Source: Pseudooceanicola sp050897975 (GTDB taxonomy: Bacteria > Pseudomonadota > Alphaproteobacteria > Rhodobacterales > Rhodobacteraceae). From it: a DNA stretch of 64,000 nucleotides. The notes below the pieces were generated by a model, which was given only the letters and a program-made list of their open reading frames with translations, was not told the origin of the DNA and searched no databases. The DNA lies in NCBI RefSeq assembly GCF_050897975.1, contig NZ_JBPAXY010000004.1, forward strand, positions 372,001-436,000, read 5' to 3'. Position 1 is the stretch's first letter. Every line of letters begins with the position of its first letter. This document shows, in pieces, positions 28,369-36,574 of this stretch. The position numbers and the translations under genes were made by a program.

Positions 28369-29255
28369 TTCAGCGCCTTCAGTCCCAGCATGTCGCGCGC
28401 CTCGCCCGGGGTGGCGATGTCCAGCTGCAACTCCTTTGCGATCCGCACCGTGCGGGCGACCAGCTGTTCGTTCGTCGCCTTCTCGCCGCGGGCGTAATAC
28501 AGGTTGTCCTCCAGTCCGACGCGGACATGGCCGCCCCAAAGCATCGCCTGGGTGGTGCCCGCCAGCTGCGCCGGACCGATGGCCGAGATGTTCCAGACCG
28601 AGCCCTCGGGCAGGAGCTTGATCATCGCCTCCAGGATGTCGTGGCTGTAGGGCATGGCGCCCTGGAAGTTGCGGTTGGCCCCCAGCACGAAGTTGAAGAA
28701 ATAGGGCGGCTTGTCGTAGCCCATGGCGATCAGCCGGTTGGCATCGTTGATGATATGCGCCGGGCTGAACACCTCCCATTCGGGCTTGATGCCCTTTTCC
28801 TGCATGGTCTTGGCCAGGATCTCGCAGCGGGCCGGGGTGGTCAGCACCAGCAACTCTTTGCCCGGCACCACGGTGTCGACGGCGGTGAAGGCGTCCATGG
28901 TGCACATCTCGGCGCCCGCCATGGTGCCTTTCAGGCGCTCGTCGAAATTGTTCTCGCAGATGCCGTCGGGCCGTTCCAGAACCATGTCCCCGGTCGAGCC
29001 GCCGCCGGTGGAGTTGTTGAGGATGATGTCGGACCCCGCCCGGACCTTCTCGTTGATTGCGCGATAGATGTCGGGGTTGCAGGTGGCCAGGTGATCGGGG
29101 CGGCGGGCATGAAGCGCGGCGATGGCCGCGCCTGCCTTGGCCGACTTGATGACGCTGTCGGCGATCTCATCCGGCTGGGTCGGCAAATGCGGCGAGGCCT
29201 CTTTGGGGGCCATGCCGCCGGTGGGGGCGACGGTAATGATCAGCTTCGAACTCAA
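28365..29255 (-). CDS. Beta-keto acid cleavage enzyme (BKACE, formerly DUF849)
   Basis: A 296-residue TIM-barrel enzyme of the 3-keto-5-aminohexanoate cleavage family: a beta-keto acid plus acetyl-CoA gives acetoacetate and a new acyl-CoA. Visible features are IITVAPTGG at the start, ALHARRPD (the HxR region), NNSTGGG and the late YARGEKATNEQLV. I choose TTG at 29255, because AAGGAGGA sits at the right distance and the protein then begins exactly at the first strand; the longer Met start at 29336 adds an unlikely extension. Substrate range in this family is broad, dehydrocarnitine being one known case. No carnitine dehydrogenase is present nearby. Confidence 0.88.
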   Translation of the reverse strand: MSSKLIITVAPTGGMAPKEASPHLPTQPDEIADSVIKSAKAGAAIAALHARRPDHLATCNPDIYRAINEKVRAGSDIILNNSTGGGSTGDMVLERPDGICENNFDERLKGTMAGAEMCTMDAFTAVDTVVPGKELLVLTTPARCEILAKTMQEKGIKPEWEVFSPAHIINDANRLIAMGYDKPPYFFNFVLGANRNFQGAMPYSHDILEAMIKLLPEGSVWNISAIGPAQLAGTTQAMLWGGHVRVGLEDNLYYARGEKATNEQLVARTVRIAKELQLDIATPGEARDMLGLKALK

Positions 29256-29456
29256 GGGGTCCTCCTTCGGGCATCGGGTTTGCGCGCCGGGGACCGTGTC
29301 GGAGGAAGGGGGCACATCTTTCCCGGGCCCGTCCATGGGGCCATGGCGGGGTGGGCAGATGGGCGGGTGGTCGGGTCTCCTCCGGACGCTCCCGGCGTCT
29401 GAGCGGATCTAACGCCAGATCCGCGCGCGCCGTATGGCCTAATTTCCGAAGTCAGC

Positions 29457-29473
29457 TATCGGTCTGGCCGATA
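29457..29473. promoter_or_regulatory. ATC-N9-GAT inverted repeat, candidate LysR/NodD-type site
   Basis: TATCGG-TCTGG-CCGATA (six-base perfect arms) contains ATC-N9-GAT, the core associated with NodD-like LysR regulators and also fitting T-N11-A. It lies about 200 bases upstream of the BKACE start in a 299-base gene-free spacer (29256-29554). A NodD-like LysR gene ends the same operon. Nothing else stands out in the spacer. Confidence 0.45.
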
Positions 29474-29554
29474 TATCCCGCTGTGGAGGATCGCTTGGCC
29501 GGTGGCCGCAGCCGCGCCCGGGCCACGCGGGCCCGGGGCGGCGCCATCGGGGCC

Positions 29555-30028
29555 TCAGAACATCCCGTTGTCGTTGGCGGCGGTCTCGGGGATGGTCTGG
29601 GTCACGTCCCAGTGTTCCACGATCAGCCCGTCCTCGACCCGGAAGATATCGACGATGGCCCGGCCACGGTCATCCGCGCCCGAGGTCGCATGGACATGCA
29701 GCCAGACCAGATCGCCCGAGGCGGCGCTTCTGACGATCTCGTTCTTGGCGGCGGGGTTCTCGGCGAACAGGCCGGTGAAGAAATCGACGAAGGGGGCCTT
29801 GCCGTCGGGCACATGGGGATTGTGCTGGATATAGTCGCCGGCCACGACCGAGGAGGCGGCGGCGACGTCATGGTCGAGGAAGACCCCTTCGTAGAAGGTG
29901 GTCACCAGGGCCAGGTTGGCGGCCTCCTGGGCGGTGTCGCGCTCGGGCGCCTGGGCCGTGGCGAGGGTGCCGGTCAGCAGGGCGGTGGCAACCAGCGGGG
30001 TCAGGCGGAATACGGAAGGGAAACGCAT
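29555..30028 (-). CDS. Exported SnoaL-like (NTF2-fold) protein
   Basis: A 157-residue protein with a signal peptide (MRFPSVFRLTPLVATALLTG, continuing TLATAQA) and a SnoaL/polyketide-cyclase-like NTF2 fold: FYEGVFLDHDVAAASSVVAGDYIQHNP, then GKAPFVDFF, LVWLHVHATS and IVDIFRVEDGLIVEHWDV. Such proteins are small ligand pockets or isomerases, and many have no known reaction. It lies 65 bases downstream of an exported MBL-fold gene on the same strand, so the pair probably act together in the periplasm. Confidence 0.82.
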   Translation of the reverse strand: MRFPSVFRLTPLVATALLTGTLATAQAPERDTAQEAANLALVTTFYEGVFLDHDVAAASSVVAGDYIQHNPHVPDGKAPFVDFFTGLFAENPAAKNEIVRSAASGDLVWLHVHATSGADDRGRAIVDIFRVEDGLIVEHWDVTQTIPETAANDNGMF

Positions 30029-30093
30029 GGCAATCGTCCGTCTTGGGAAAGGGCAGGGGGGCAGGCCCGGGGAAGGGGCCTGCCGCAGGGCGC

Positions 30094-31116
30094 TTAGCGG
30101 TAGCTGAACAGGTATTCGGCCACCATTTCGGCATTGGCCGGAGTTGCTGCCTCGAAACCGTAGTAGGCGCCGTATGTGTCGCGCAAGCTCTCGGTGGCGC
30201 GACGGGCGATCTCGTCGTACCAGGCGGGCAGCATCGGGGTATGGGCGGTCAGCGTCGCGGTATCCACGCCAAAGCCCCAGGGCACCTCGCCCATGGCCTG
30301 ACCCACGGCGGCCTCGAGATCGTCGAGGAATTGCAGGTAGAAGGCGATGTCCTCATGGGCGCCGACATTGCCGTGCCCGCCCGACAGATAGTCCCAGTCC
30401 AGCGCGCCGATCTGTTCGACCAGCTGACGGTAGCCCAGGTAAGAGGCCGAGCCGGCGAAGGACCAGAAGGGCGGCTGGTCGGGGTTGATGACATCGGGGA
30501 TATGCGCGACCTTTTCGCCTTCCAGGTAGAAGATCGAATGGTCATGGGCGTGGGCGTCATCCTCGGCGGCGATCACGTCGACGGTCAGCCCCTCGAAGGC
30601 AAAGCTGGTCTCGTCCGTGCCCAGAACACGGGTCGGTGCAGGGTGGCCGGAGCCCAGCTTTTCCATCTGCGCGGCGGTGGCGGCGGTGGCGATCACCTCG
30701 GCCTCGGGGAAGGCCGCGAGGATCACCGGCGCGTCCTGGATGTGGTCGGCGTGGTTGTGGCTGTAGACAAGGGCGGTGACCGGCAGGTCGGTCACCTCGG
30801 CGATGGCCTCCAGCAGGCCCGCGCCCTGACCTTCCAGCGCGTCGAACAGCAGCACGCCCTCGTCACCGACGTAGAAGACGGTGCCGTAAAAGCCGCCCTG
30901 ATAGAAATAGACCCGGTCGGTCAGCTTTTGCAGGACGAAGGCCTGGGTCATGTTCTTGGTGAAGAGGTTCTCGATCTTCTCGCCCGGGGCCAGCGCCTGG
31001 GTGGCGGATTCGGCGCGGTAGGTGGCGCCCACGGTCGAGGGCACCTCGGCCAGGGCGCCCTGGCCCAGGACGAGGGCCAGCGCGGTGGTGGCGGCGAAAC
31101 GGAATTTGCGGGTCAT
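30094..31116 (-). CDS. Exported metallo-beta-lactamase-fold hydrolase
   Basis: A 340-residue protein with a signal peptide (MTRKFRFAATTALALVLGQG, then ALAEVP). The dizinc motif HxHxDH is HNHADH (120-125) in LVYSHNHADHIQD, and YLSGGHGNVG supplies a later metal histidine. GTVFYVGDEGVLLFDALEGQGAG is the usual first-strand region. The ATG at 31116 with AGGAAGG before it is chosen. Substrates of such exported MBL proteins include lactones, esters and sulfates; none can be assigned here. A LysR gene is divergent. Confidence 0.85.
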   Translation of the reverse strand: MTRKFRFAATTALALVLGQGALAEVPSTVGATYRAESATQALAPGEKIENLFTKNMTQAFVLQKLTDRVYFYQGGFYGTVFYVGDEGVLLFDALEGQGAGLLEAIAEVTDLPVTALVYSHNHADHIQDAPVILAAFPEAEVIATAATAAQMEKLGSGHPAPTRVLGTDETSFAFEGLTVDVIAAEDDAHAHDHSIFYLEGEKVAHIPDVINPDQPPFWSFAGSASYLGYRQLVEQIGALDWDYLSGGHGNVGAHEDIAFYLQFLDDLEAAVGQAMGEVPWGFGVDTATLTAHTPMLPAWYDEIARRATESLRDTYGAYYGFEAATPANAEMVAEYLFSYR

Positions 31117-31172
31117 TGCGGTGCCTTCCTGTGGCTGCATCATTTTGATGACCCAGAGGTAGCTCCGATGAT

Positions 31173-31224
31173 CGTATGTCAGTAGGCCTATAAAATGCGA
31201 TTAATTGTATTGATATGGCATACG
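31173..31224. promoter_or_regulatory. Divergent spacer between MBL and LysR genes with CGTATG/CATACG arms
   Basis: The 128-base spacer is AT-rich. It has inverted arms CGTATG (31173-31178) and CATACG (31219-31224) with 40 bases between, and a TATAAAAT stretch at 31190-31197 that could serve as a -10 element. This is only weakly supported as a LysR-controlled promoter. Confidence 0.25.
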
Positions 31225-31244
31225 GTTGCCGCTACGCCCTGCCC

Positions 31245-32144
31245 ATGCTGAAGCTTGATCGCCTGCCCCATTTCCTTGCCGTCGCCGAGGCCGGTTCCTT
31301 TACCCGCGCGGCCGAACGTCTGGGCCTGACCAAGGCGGTGGTCAGCGCCCAGGTGGCACGGCTGGAGGATGAGTTGGGCGTGTCGCTGTTCGTGCGCACG
31401 ACCCGCAGCGTCGCGCTGACCGAGGATGGCGAGCTGTTGCTGGGGCACGCCCGGCAGATCCTGGCAGAGGCCGAAAGCGCCCAGGAAACCCTGCGCTCGA
31501 AATGGGAGGCGCCCTCGGGCGTCCTGCGGATCGCGGCGCCACTGGACTATGGGCAAAGCTTTCTGGTGCCGGTGCTGGCGCAGTTCCGGGCGTTGCATCC
31601 GGCCTGCCGGGTGGCGCTGGATCTCAGCGACAGCATCGTCGATCTTCACAGCGGCAACTGGGATCTGTCGATCCGCCTGGGCTGGCCGCCGGATTCCAGC
31701 CTGAAGTCGCGCCGCGTCGGTCGTTTCACGCAGCGCCTGGTGGCCAGCCCGGCACTGGCCGCGCGCTATCCCGCCCCGACCTGTCCCAAGGAGCTGGAGG
31801 GCTGGCCCTTCGTCCGCAATTCGGCCCTGCGCGATCACCTCGGCCAGGAGTTCTCGAAAGGGGCAGAGCAGCGCGACCGGATCCGGCCGGACGTGGTCGC
31901 GGCCATCACCACGACCCCGGCGGTTCTGGCCGGGGCGCTGGCGGGGCTGGGCGCGGCGATCCTGCCGGACTTCCTTGTTGCCGATCCGCTGGCCAGCGGC
32001 GATCTGGTGCCGCTTCTGCCGGACTGGCACCTGCCCGAGGGCGGGATCCACATTCTTTACGCCCCGGCCCGCTTCCGCCCGCCGCGGGTGGTGGAATTCG
32101 TCAAGCTGCTGGTCAGCGCCGAGAAGGCCCGCCGCGACCCGTGA
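31245..32144 (+). CDS. LysR-family transcriptional regulator
   Basis: A 299-residue LysR regulator: an N-terminal HTH (LPHFLAVAEAGSFTRAAERLGLTKAVVSAQVARLE) with the long linker helix, then the effector domain ending in AAILPDFLVADPLASGDLVPLLPDW. The layout resembles the CrgA/PA2206 type that acts as an activator or repressor of adjacent genes. ATG at 31245 (MLKLDRLPHFL) is the family start; the earlier Met at 31215 is less likely. It diverges from the MBL/SnoaL pair and is convergent with the FAA-hydrolase gene. Confidence 0.9.
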   Translation: MLKLDRLPHFLAVAEAGSFTRAAERLGLTKAVVSAQVARLEDELGVSLFVRTTRSVALTEDGELLLGHARQILAEAESAQETLRSKWEAPSGVLRIAAPLDYGQSFLVPVLAQFRALHPACRVALDLSDSIVDLHSGNWDLSIRLGWPPDSSLKSRRVGRFTQRLVASPALAARYPAPTCPKELEGWPFVRNSALRDHLGQEFSKGAEQRDRIRPDVVAAITTTPAVLAGALAGLGAAILPDFLVADPLASGDLVPLLPDWHLPEGGIHILYAPARFRPPRVVEFVKLLVSAEKARRDP

Positions 32145-32193
32145 CCGCGTCTCCACCGGGCCTTTGCTGACCCGACGGGTGCCGCCCGGGCCC

Positions 32194-33048
32194 TCAGACC
32201 GCGTCCCAGGGCACGGTGGTCTGGCACTGCTCGCCCAGCCCTTCGATGCCCAGGCGCAGGGTCTGGCCGGGGCGTAGGTAGACCGGATCGGGCTTTTGCC
32301 CCATGCCTACCCCCGGCGGCGTGCCGGTCGAGATCACATCGCCCGGATGCAGGGTCATGAACTGGCTCAGATAGGCTACCAGATGGGCCACGCCAAAGAC
32401 CATCGTCGCGGTCGAGCCGTCCTGATAGCGGTGGCCGTCCACCTCCAGCCACATGGCCAGATCCTGCGGGTCGGCGATCTCGTCGCGGGTGACCATCCAG
32501 GGGCCCAGGGGGCCGAAACTATCCGCCGACTTGCCCTTCACCCACTGGCCAGAGCGTTTCTGCTGGAAATCGCGTTCGGAGACGTCGTTGACCAGGCAAT
32601 AGCCCGCCACATGCTCCATCGCCTGGGCCGGGTCGATATAGCGGGCGGTCTGGCCGATGACCACGCCCAGTTCGACCTCCCAGTCGGTGGCGGTGCTGCC
32701 CTTGGGGATGATCAGCGGGTCATTGGGGCCGCAGATGGCCGAATTGGCCTTCATGAAGAGGATCGGTTCCTCGGGCAGGTCCATCCCCGCCTCGGCGGCG
32801 TGATCGGCATAGTTCAGGCCGATGCACATCATCTTGCCCACCTGGCCGACACAGGGGCCGATCCGGGCGCCGGGGTCCAGCACCGGCAGGGCCTGGGCGT
32901 CGGCCGCCGCGATCCGGGCCAGCCCGTCGGGGGTCAGCGCGGCGCCGGCGATGTCCTCGACCACGCCGGAAAGGTCGCGCCAGGTGCCATCGCCGTGCAG
33001 CAAGGCGGGCTTTTCCGCGCCCGGGGCGCCGATACGCATCAGTTTCAT
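32194..33048 (-). CDS. Fumarylacetoacetate hydrolase (FAH) family protein
   Basis: A 284-residue FAH-fold enzyme. Metal ligands are suggested by DWEVELGVVIG (the E-x-E pair) and the following Asp in VNDVSERDFQ, and the family loops CIGLNYADHAAEAGM, EPILFMKANSAICGPND and GDVISTGTPPGVGMG are all present. Members hydrolyse or decarboxylate 1,3-diketo acids, for example acylpyruvates, 2,4-diketo-3-deoxyfuconate and the meta-cleavage hydratase/decarboxylase substrates. AGGAGG lies 5 bases before the ATG at 33048. It is downstream of a Rieske oxygenase, so a late step in aromatic breakdown is plausible. Confidence 0.85.
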   Translation of the reverse strand: MKLMRIGAPGAEKPALLHGDGTWRDLSGVVEDIAGAALTPDGLARIAAADAQALPVLDPGARIGPCVGQVGKMMCIGLNYADHAAEAGMDLPEEPILFMKANSAICGPNDPLIIPKGSTATDWEVELGVVIGQTARYIDPAQAMEHVAGYCLVNDVSERDFQQKRSGQWVKGKSADSFGPLGPWMVTRDEIADPQDLAMWLEVDGHRYQDGSTATMVFGVAHLVAYLSQFMTLHPGDVISTGTPPGVGMGQKPDPVYLRPGQTLRLGIEGLGEQCQTTVPWDAV

Positions 33049-33130
33049 CACATCCTCCTGTCTTTGCCCCCGTTGTCCCGAGAAAGGCCCGGGGGCGCAA
33101 GCCCCGGGGGCGCGGGGATCAGGGGGCGGA

Positions 33131-34189
33131 TCAGATCGCGGTGACGATGCCCAGCTCCTCCAGCCATTTCTGGTACTGGATCAGCGGCAGATCGCCCGGG
33201 CGGATCGGCAGTTCGACCTTGGCCCAGAAAGGCGGCAGCAGCCAGGGCCGCTGGCTTTCGATGATCGGCTTGTCCTGCATCCGCACATGGGCGGCCATCT
33301 CGGTGAAGGTGGCGTCGCTTTCGGGCGCCAGGTCGTAGTTGCGCGCGAAGATCCAGAAGTTGCGGGTGCGGTTCCAGTCCAGCGGGCAGGTGGCCAGCCA
33401 GATCACGTAACGCCCGCCGGGGCTGTCCTTCACCAGGCGGATCACGTTGGGCATCCCCACATAGTCGGTATAAAGCAGCTGCACCGGCCCATCCTCCGCC
33501 GCGCCGCCGCCGTTGAAGATCCCCGCGGGCTGTTCCGCCGCATAGCGAAGCACCAGCTGGCTACCCTCGCGCCAGACCTCGTGGTCGGGCGGCTCGGGAT
33601 GGTCCTGATCGCCCAGGATGCCCTCGTGGACCCAGGGGAAATGGGTGTCGTCCAGCGTGCCCATGATCATACGGGTCGAGGAGGTGGCGGTATCCTCGGG
33701 TTCCGCCAGGCGCACCTTGCGGAAGCTGTCGTCGTCATATTCGGGGAAGGGGGGCAGGTCGAAGGTCGCCTCGGCCTCCAGGCAGACCCAGATCAGCCCG
33801 TAGGCCTCGCGGGCGCGGAAGGCGGGGATGTCGGCGGCGGCGGGAATGGCGCGCCCCTCGGGCAGCTGCGGGATGCGGGCACAGCGCCCGCCCGCGCCGA
33901 AGGCCCAGCCGTGATAGGGGCATTGCAGCGCCGGTTTACCGTCGACCACGACCACCTTGCCCAGCGACAGCTGCGCCTGGAAATGCGAGCAGGTGTCGGG
34001 AAAGACATGCACCGCGCCCTCGAACCGCGCCAGCACCAGGCGGCGGCCCAGCAGTTCGACCGGGGCGGGGGCGTCGGTCAGGGCCGCGCTTTCCATCACC
34101 GGGTGCCAGAAGGGCGCCATGCCGGTGCGAAAGCCCGCGATAGCCTCGTCGCTGGGGCGGTCTTCGGGGATCTGGGTGCGCGGGGCCAT
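33131..34189 (-). CDS. Rieske [2Fe-2S] aromatic ring-hydroxylating/demethylating oxygenase, alpha subunit
   Basis: A 352-residue oxygenase of the VanA/phthalate family. The Rieske cluster ligands are C67-x-H69 (TCSHF) and C90-x2-H93 (CPYHGW); the mononuclear iron site has H182 and H187 with the bridging D180 in LDDTHFPWVH. The frame is open further upstream, but ATG at 34189 preceded by AGGAGA gives the normal start. It needs electrons from a ferredoxin-reductase partner, and none is encoded nearby. A LysR gene is divergent and an FAH-family gene lies 82 bases downstream. Likely chemistry is O-demethylation or hydroxylation of an aromatic acid. Confidence 0.88.
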   Translation of the reverse strand: MAPRTQIPEDRPSDEAIAGFRTGMAPFWHPVMESAALTDAPAPVELLGRRLVLARFEGAVHVFPDTCSHFQAQLSLGKVVVVDGKPALQCPYHGWAFGAGGRCARIPQLPEGRAIPAAADIPAFRAREAYGLIWVCLEAEATFDLPPFPEYDDDSFRKVRLAEPEDTATSSTRMIMGTLDDTHFPWVHEGILGDQDHPEPPDHEVWREGSQLVLRYAAEQPAGIFNGGGAAEDGPVQLLYTDYVGMPNVIRLVKDSPGGRYVIWLATCPLDWNRTRNFWIFARNYDLAPESDATFTEMAAHVRMQDKPIIESQRPWLLPPFWAKVELPIRPGDLPLIQYQKWLEELGIVTAI

Positions 34190-34337
34190 GGGTCTCTCCT
34201 GTCTGGGGCTGGCCCGGATATGGCCTGGCCTGTGTGTGCGGAAAAAGTGCCGTTTTGCGGCGAAGCGCATCGAAAAATGTGTACGCTTTGCGGGGGCGGG
34301 CCTAGGGTGGGGCCGGGACGAACACGGGGGACGACAG

Positions 34338-35252
34338 ATGCACAACCGCGCCCTGCGCTACATTGATGCGGTGGCCCGCCACGGGTCGATCCGCGCCGCC
34401 GCCGAGGCGGTGAACATCGCCCCCTCGGCCATCAACCGCTATGTGCTGGAGCTGGAGGCGGACCTGGGCGTGCCCCTGTTCGAGCGCCTGCCGCGCGGGA
34501 TGCGGCCCACGGCGGCGGGGGAAATCCTGCTGATGCATATCCGGGGCACCCTGCGGGAGTATGACCGCGCGGTCTCCGAGATCGGCCAGCTGAAGACCGG
34601 CACCCGGGGCAAGGTCACCATCGCCTCTGTGGCCAGTCCGCTGTGGGGCCTTCTGCCCGCCGCCATCCATGCCTTTTCGCAGCGCTACCCCCGGGTCGAG
34701 TTCCATGTGCGCGAGTTTGACATGGACCAATGCGTGCGCGAGGTGGTCGAGGACCGCGCCGATCTGTGCCTGATCTTCAACCCGCCGCCGCGCCTGTCGC
34801 TGCGCCAGGTGGCCAGCGCAGACTTCCCCCTGGGCGTCATCGCCACGCCCGACCACCCGATCGCGCAGCGCCGCTCGGTGAAACTGGACCATCTGCTGGG
34901 CTATGACCTGGTGCTGCCCGATGGCGCCACCTCGATTGCCCGCGAGATCGACCATGTGCTGGAAACCCGGGATCTGCGCCTGAATGCACAATTTGTAAGC
35001 TCTTCCGTCGCCTATATGATCGCCCATGTGGCGCGTGGCGGGGCGGTTGGCATCATGACCCCGGTGGGGATCGAGGACCATTTGCGCGACGGGCGGCTGG
35101 TTTTCGTGCCGCTGACCGACCCCGGAATCCGCCCGCAGCGCCTGATTGCCGGGGCCGCCGATGCCGCCGTTTCGGTGGCGGCGGCCAATTTCTCTCAACA
35201 ATTGCGGGGGTCTTTGCAGGAATGGGCCGAAACCGGCGGCCAGCCGGGCTAG
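34338..35252 (+). CDS. LysR-family transcriptional regulator
   Basis: A 304-residue LysR regulator beginning MHNRALRYIDAVARHGSIRAAAEAVNIAPSAINRYVLEL (quoted in part), with the HTH in residues 1-60 and an effector domain carrying KVTIASVASPLWGLLPAAIHAF. The frame opens at 33957 within the divergent Rieske gene; ATG at 34338, preceded by GGGGGACG, is selected. It is placed to regulate both the Rieske/FAH genes to its left and the ABC operon to its right. The 234 bases after it (35253-35486) hold the promoter region for that operon. Confidence 0.88.
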   Translation: MHNRALRYIDAVARHGSIRAAAEAVNIAPSAINRYVLELEADLGVPLFERLPRGMRPTAAGEILLMHIRGTLREYDRAVSEIGQLKTGTRGKVTIASVASPLWGLLPAAIHAFSQRYPRVEFHVREFDMDQCVREVVEDRADLCLIFNPPPRLSLRQVASADFPLGVIATPDHPIAQRRSVKLDHLLGYDLVLPDGATSIAREIDHVLETRDLRLNAQFVSSSVAYMIAHVARGGAVGIMTPVGIEDHLRDGRLVFVPLTDPGIRPQRLIAGAADAAVSVAAANFSQQLRGSLQEWAETGGQPG

Positions 35253-35486
35253 GGCCGCGCGCGCCCGGCGCGCCTGCGCAGGCCCCGGGTCGCAGCGACG
35301 AGAGCGCCCGGGATGCCCTTACGCCTTCTGCGTGTGTGTGCGAAAAATTAGAACGCAATGACCCAATTTCTGGTCTGGATGCGTTGCCGCACGGGTGATC
35401 TGTCTATCCCATGCGAGGCCATGGCCCGCCCTTCGGGGTGCCGCCGACGCGTTGCGACCTAACCCATTCAACGGACAGGACATCAC

Positions 35487-36509
35487 ATGTATCTGGGCAG
35501 CAAAGCCATCCCGATGATCTCCGCCCTGGCCCTGGGGGCATCGACCCTGGGCGCCCTGGCCGACACCGACGTCAAATTCGCCCTCGACTGGCGGTTCGAA
35601 GGCCCCGCCGCGGGCTTCCTGCTGGCCGAGGACCTGGGCTATTTCGCCGAGGAAGGCCTGAACGTGACCATCGACACCGGCACCGGCTCGGTGAACACCA
35701 TCCCGCGCGTGGCCTCGGGCCTTTACGACATGGGCTTTGGCGATCTGAACAGCCTGGTGAAGTTCCTCGACGAGGATCCCGCCCAGCCGGTGATCGGCGT
35801 CGGCATGGTCTATGACAAGCCGACCTTCGGCATCGTGGGCCGCAAGTCCCTGGGCATCACCGAGGATCCCAAGTCGGTCGAAGGCCGCAAGCTGGGCGCG
35901 CCGCCGCCGGATGGCGCTTGGGCCCAATGGCCGATCTTCAAGGATGTGGCGGGCATCGACGACAGCGCGATCACCATCGAATCCATCGGCTTCCCGGTGC
36001 GTGAACCGATGCTGGCCAATGGCGACGTCGACGGCGTCTTCGGCTTTACCTTCTCGGTCATCCTGAACCTGAAGGCCCAGGGCACCCCCGCCGATGACAT
36101 CGTCGAGATCCTGATGGCCGACCACGGCCTGAACCTCTACGGCAACGCCATCCTGGCCAACGAGACCTTCGCCGCCGAGCACCCCGAGGCCGTCACCGGC
36201 CTGCTGCGCGCCGTGATCAAGGGCTTTGCCGCCGCCATCGAAGACCCCGCCGCCGGTGCGGCTGCTGTCGCCAAGCGCGATGGCACCCTGGACGTGGGCG
36301 TCGAGCAGGAACGTCTGCAAATGGCCATCGACGGCAACATCCTGACCCCCTACGTGCAGGAAAACGGCATGGGCGGTGTCGATGCCGAGCGTCTGGCCTC
36401 CTCCATCGAGCAGCTGAAGGTCTCCATGGGCATCTCTGACGAGATCTCGCCCGAGGATGTCTTCGACAGCTCCTACCTGCCCGCCGCTGAAGAGCGGATG
36501 CTGAAGTAA
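35487..36509 (+). CDS. ABC transporter substrate-binding protein (NMT1/SsuA-like)
   Basis: A 340-residue periplasmic receptor with a signal peptide (MYLGSKAIPMISALALGAST then LGALA). The NMT1/THI5-like fold is shown by VKFALDWRFEGPAAGFLLAEDLGYFAEEGLNV and the family pattern of SVNTIPRVASGLYDMGFGDLN. Relatives bind pyrimidine precursors, sulfonates, nitrate, taurine, riboflavin or aromatic acids. Together with a Rieske oxygenase nearby an aromatic acid is possible but unproved. It is followed by a hairpin, then the ATPase and permease. Confidence 0.9.
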   Translation: MYLGSKAIPMISALALGASTLGALADTDVKFALDWRFEGPAAGFLLAEDLGYFAEEGLNVTIDTGTGSVNTIPRVASGLYDMGFGDLNSLVKFLDEDPAQPVIGVGMVYDKPTFGIVGRKSLGITEDPKSVEGRKLGAPPPDGAWAQWPIFKDVAGIDDSAITIESIGFPVREPMLANGDVDGVFGFTFSVILNLKAQGTPADDIVEILMADHGLNLYGNAILANETFAAEHPEAVTGLLRAVIKGFAAAIEDPAAGAAAVAKRDGTLDVGVEQERLQMAIDGNILTPYVQENGMGGVDAERLASSIEQLKVSMGISDEISPEDVFDSSYLPAAEERMLK

Positions 36510-36518
36510 GCAAGACCT

Positions 36519-36550
36519 GCCTGGCGGCGGGGCCAGCCCCCCGGCCAGGC
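36519..36550 (+). terminator. Intercistronic hairpin after the NMT1-like receptor gene
   Basis: GCCTGGC (36519-36525) pairs with GCCAGGC (36544-36550), with an inner GGGG/CCCC block and a CCAG loop. It begins 10 bases after the receptor stop and has no U-tract, matching the other receptor-permease hairpins in this window. Confidence 0.6.
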
Positions 36551-36574
36551 GACAGACCCGGAAAGACTGCCCAG

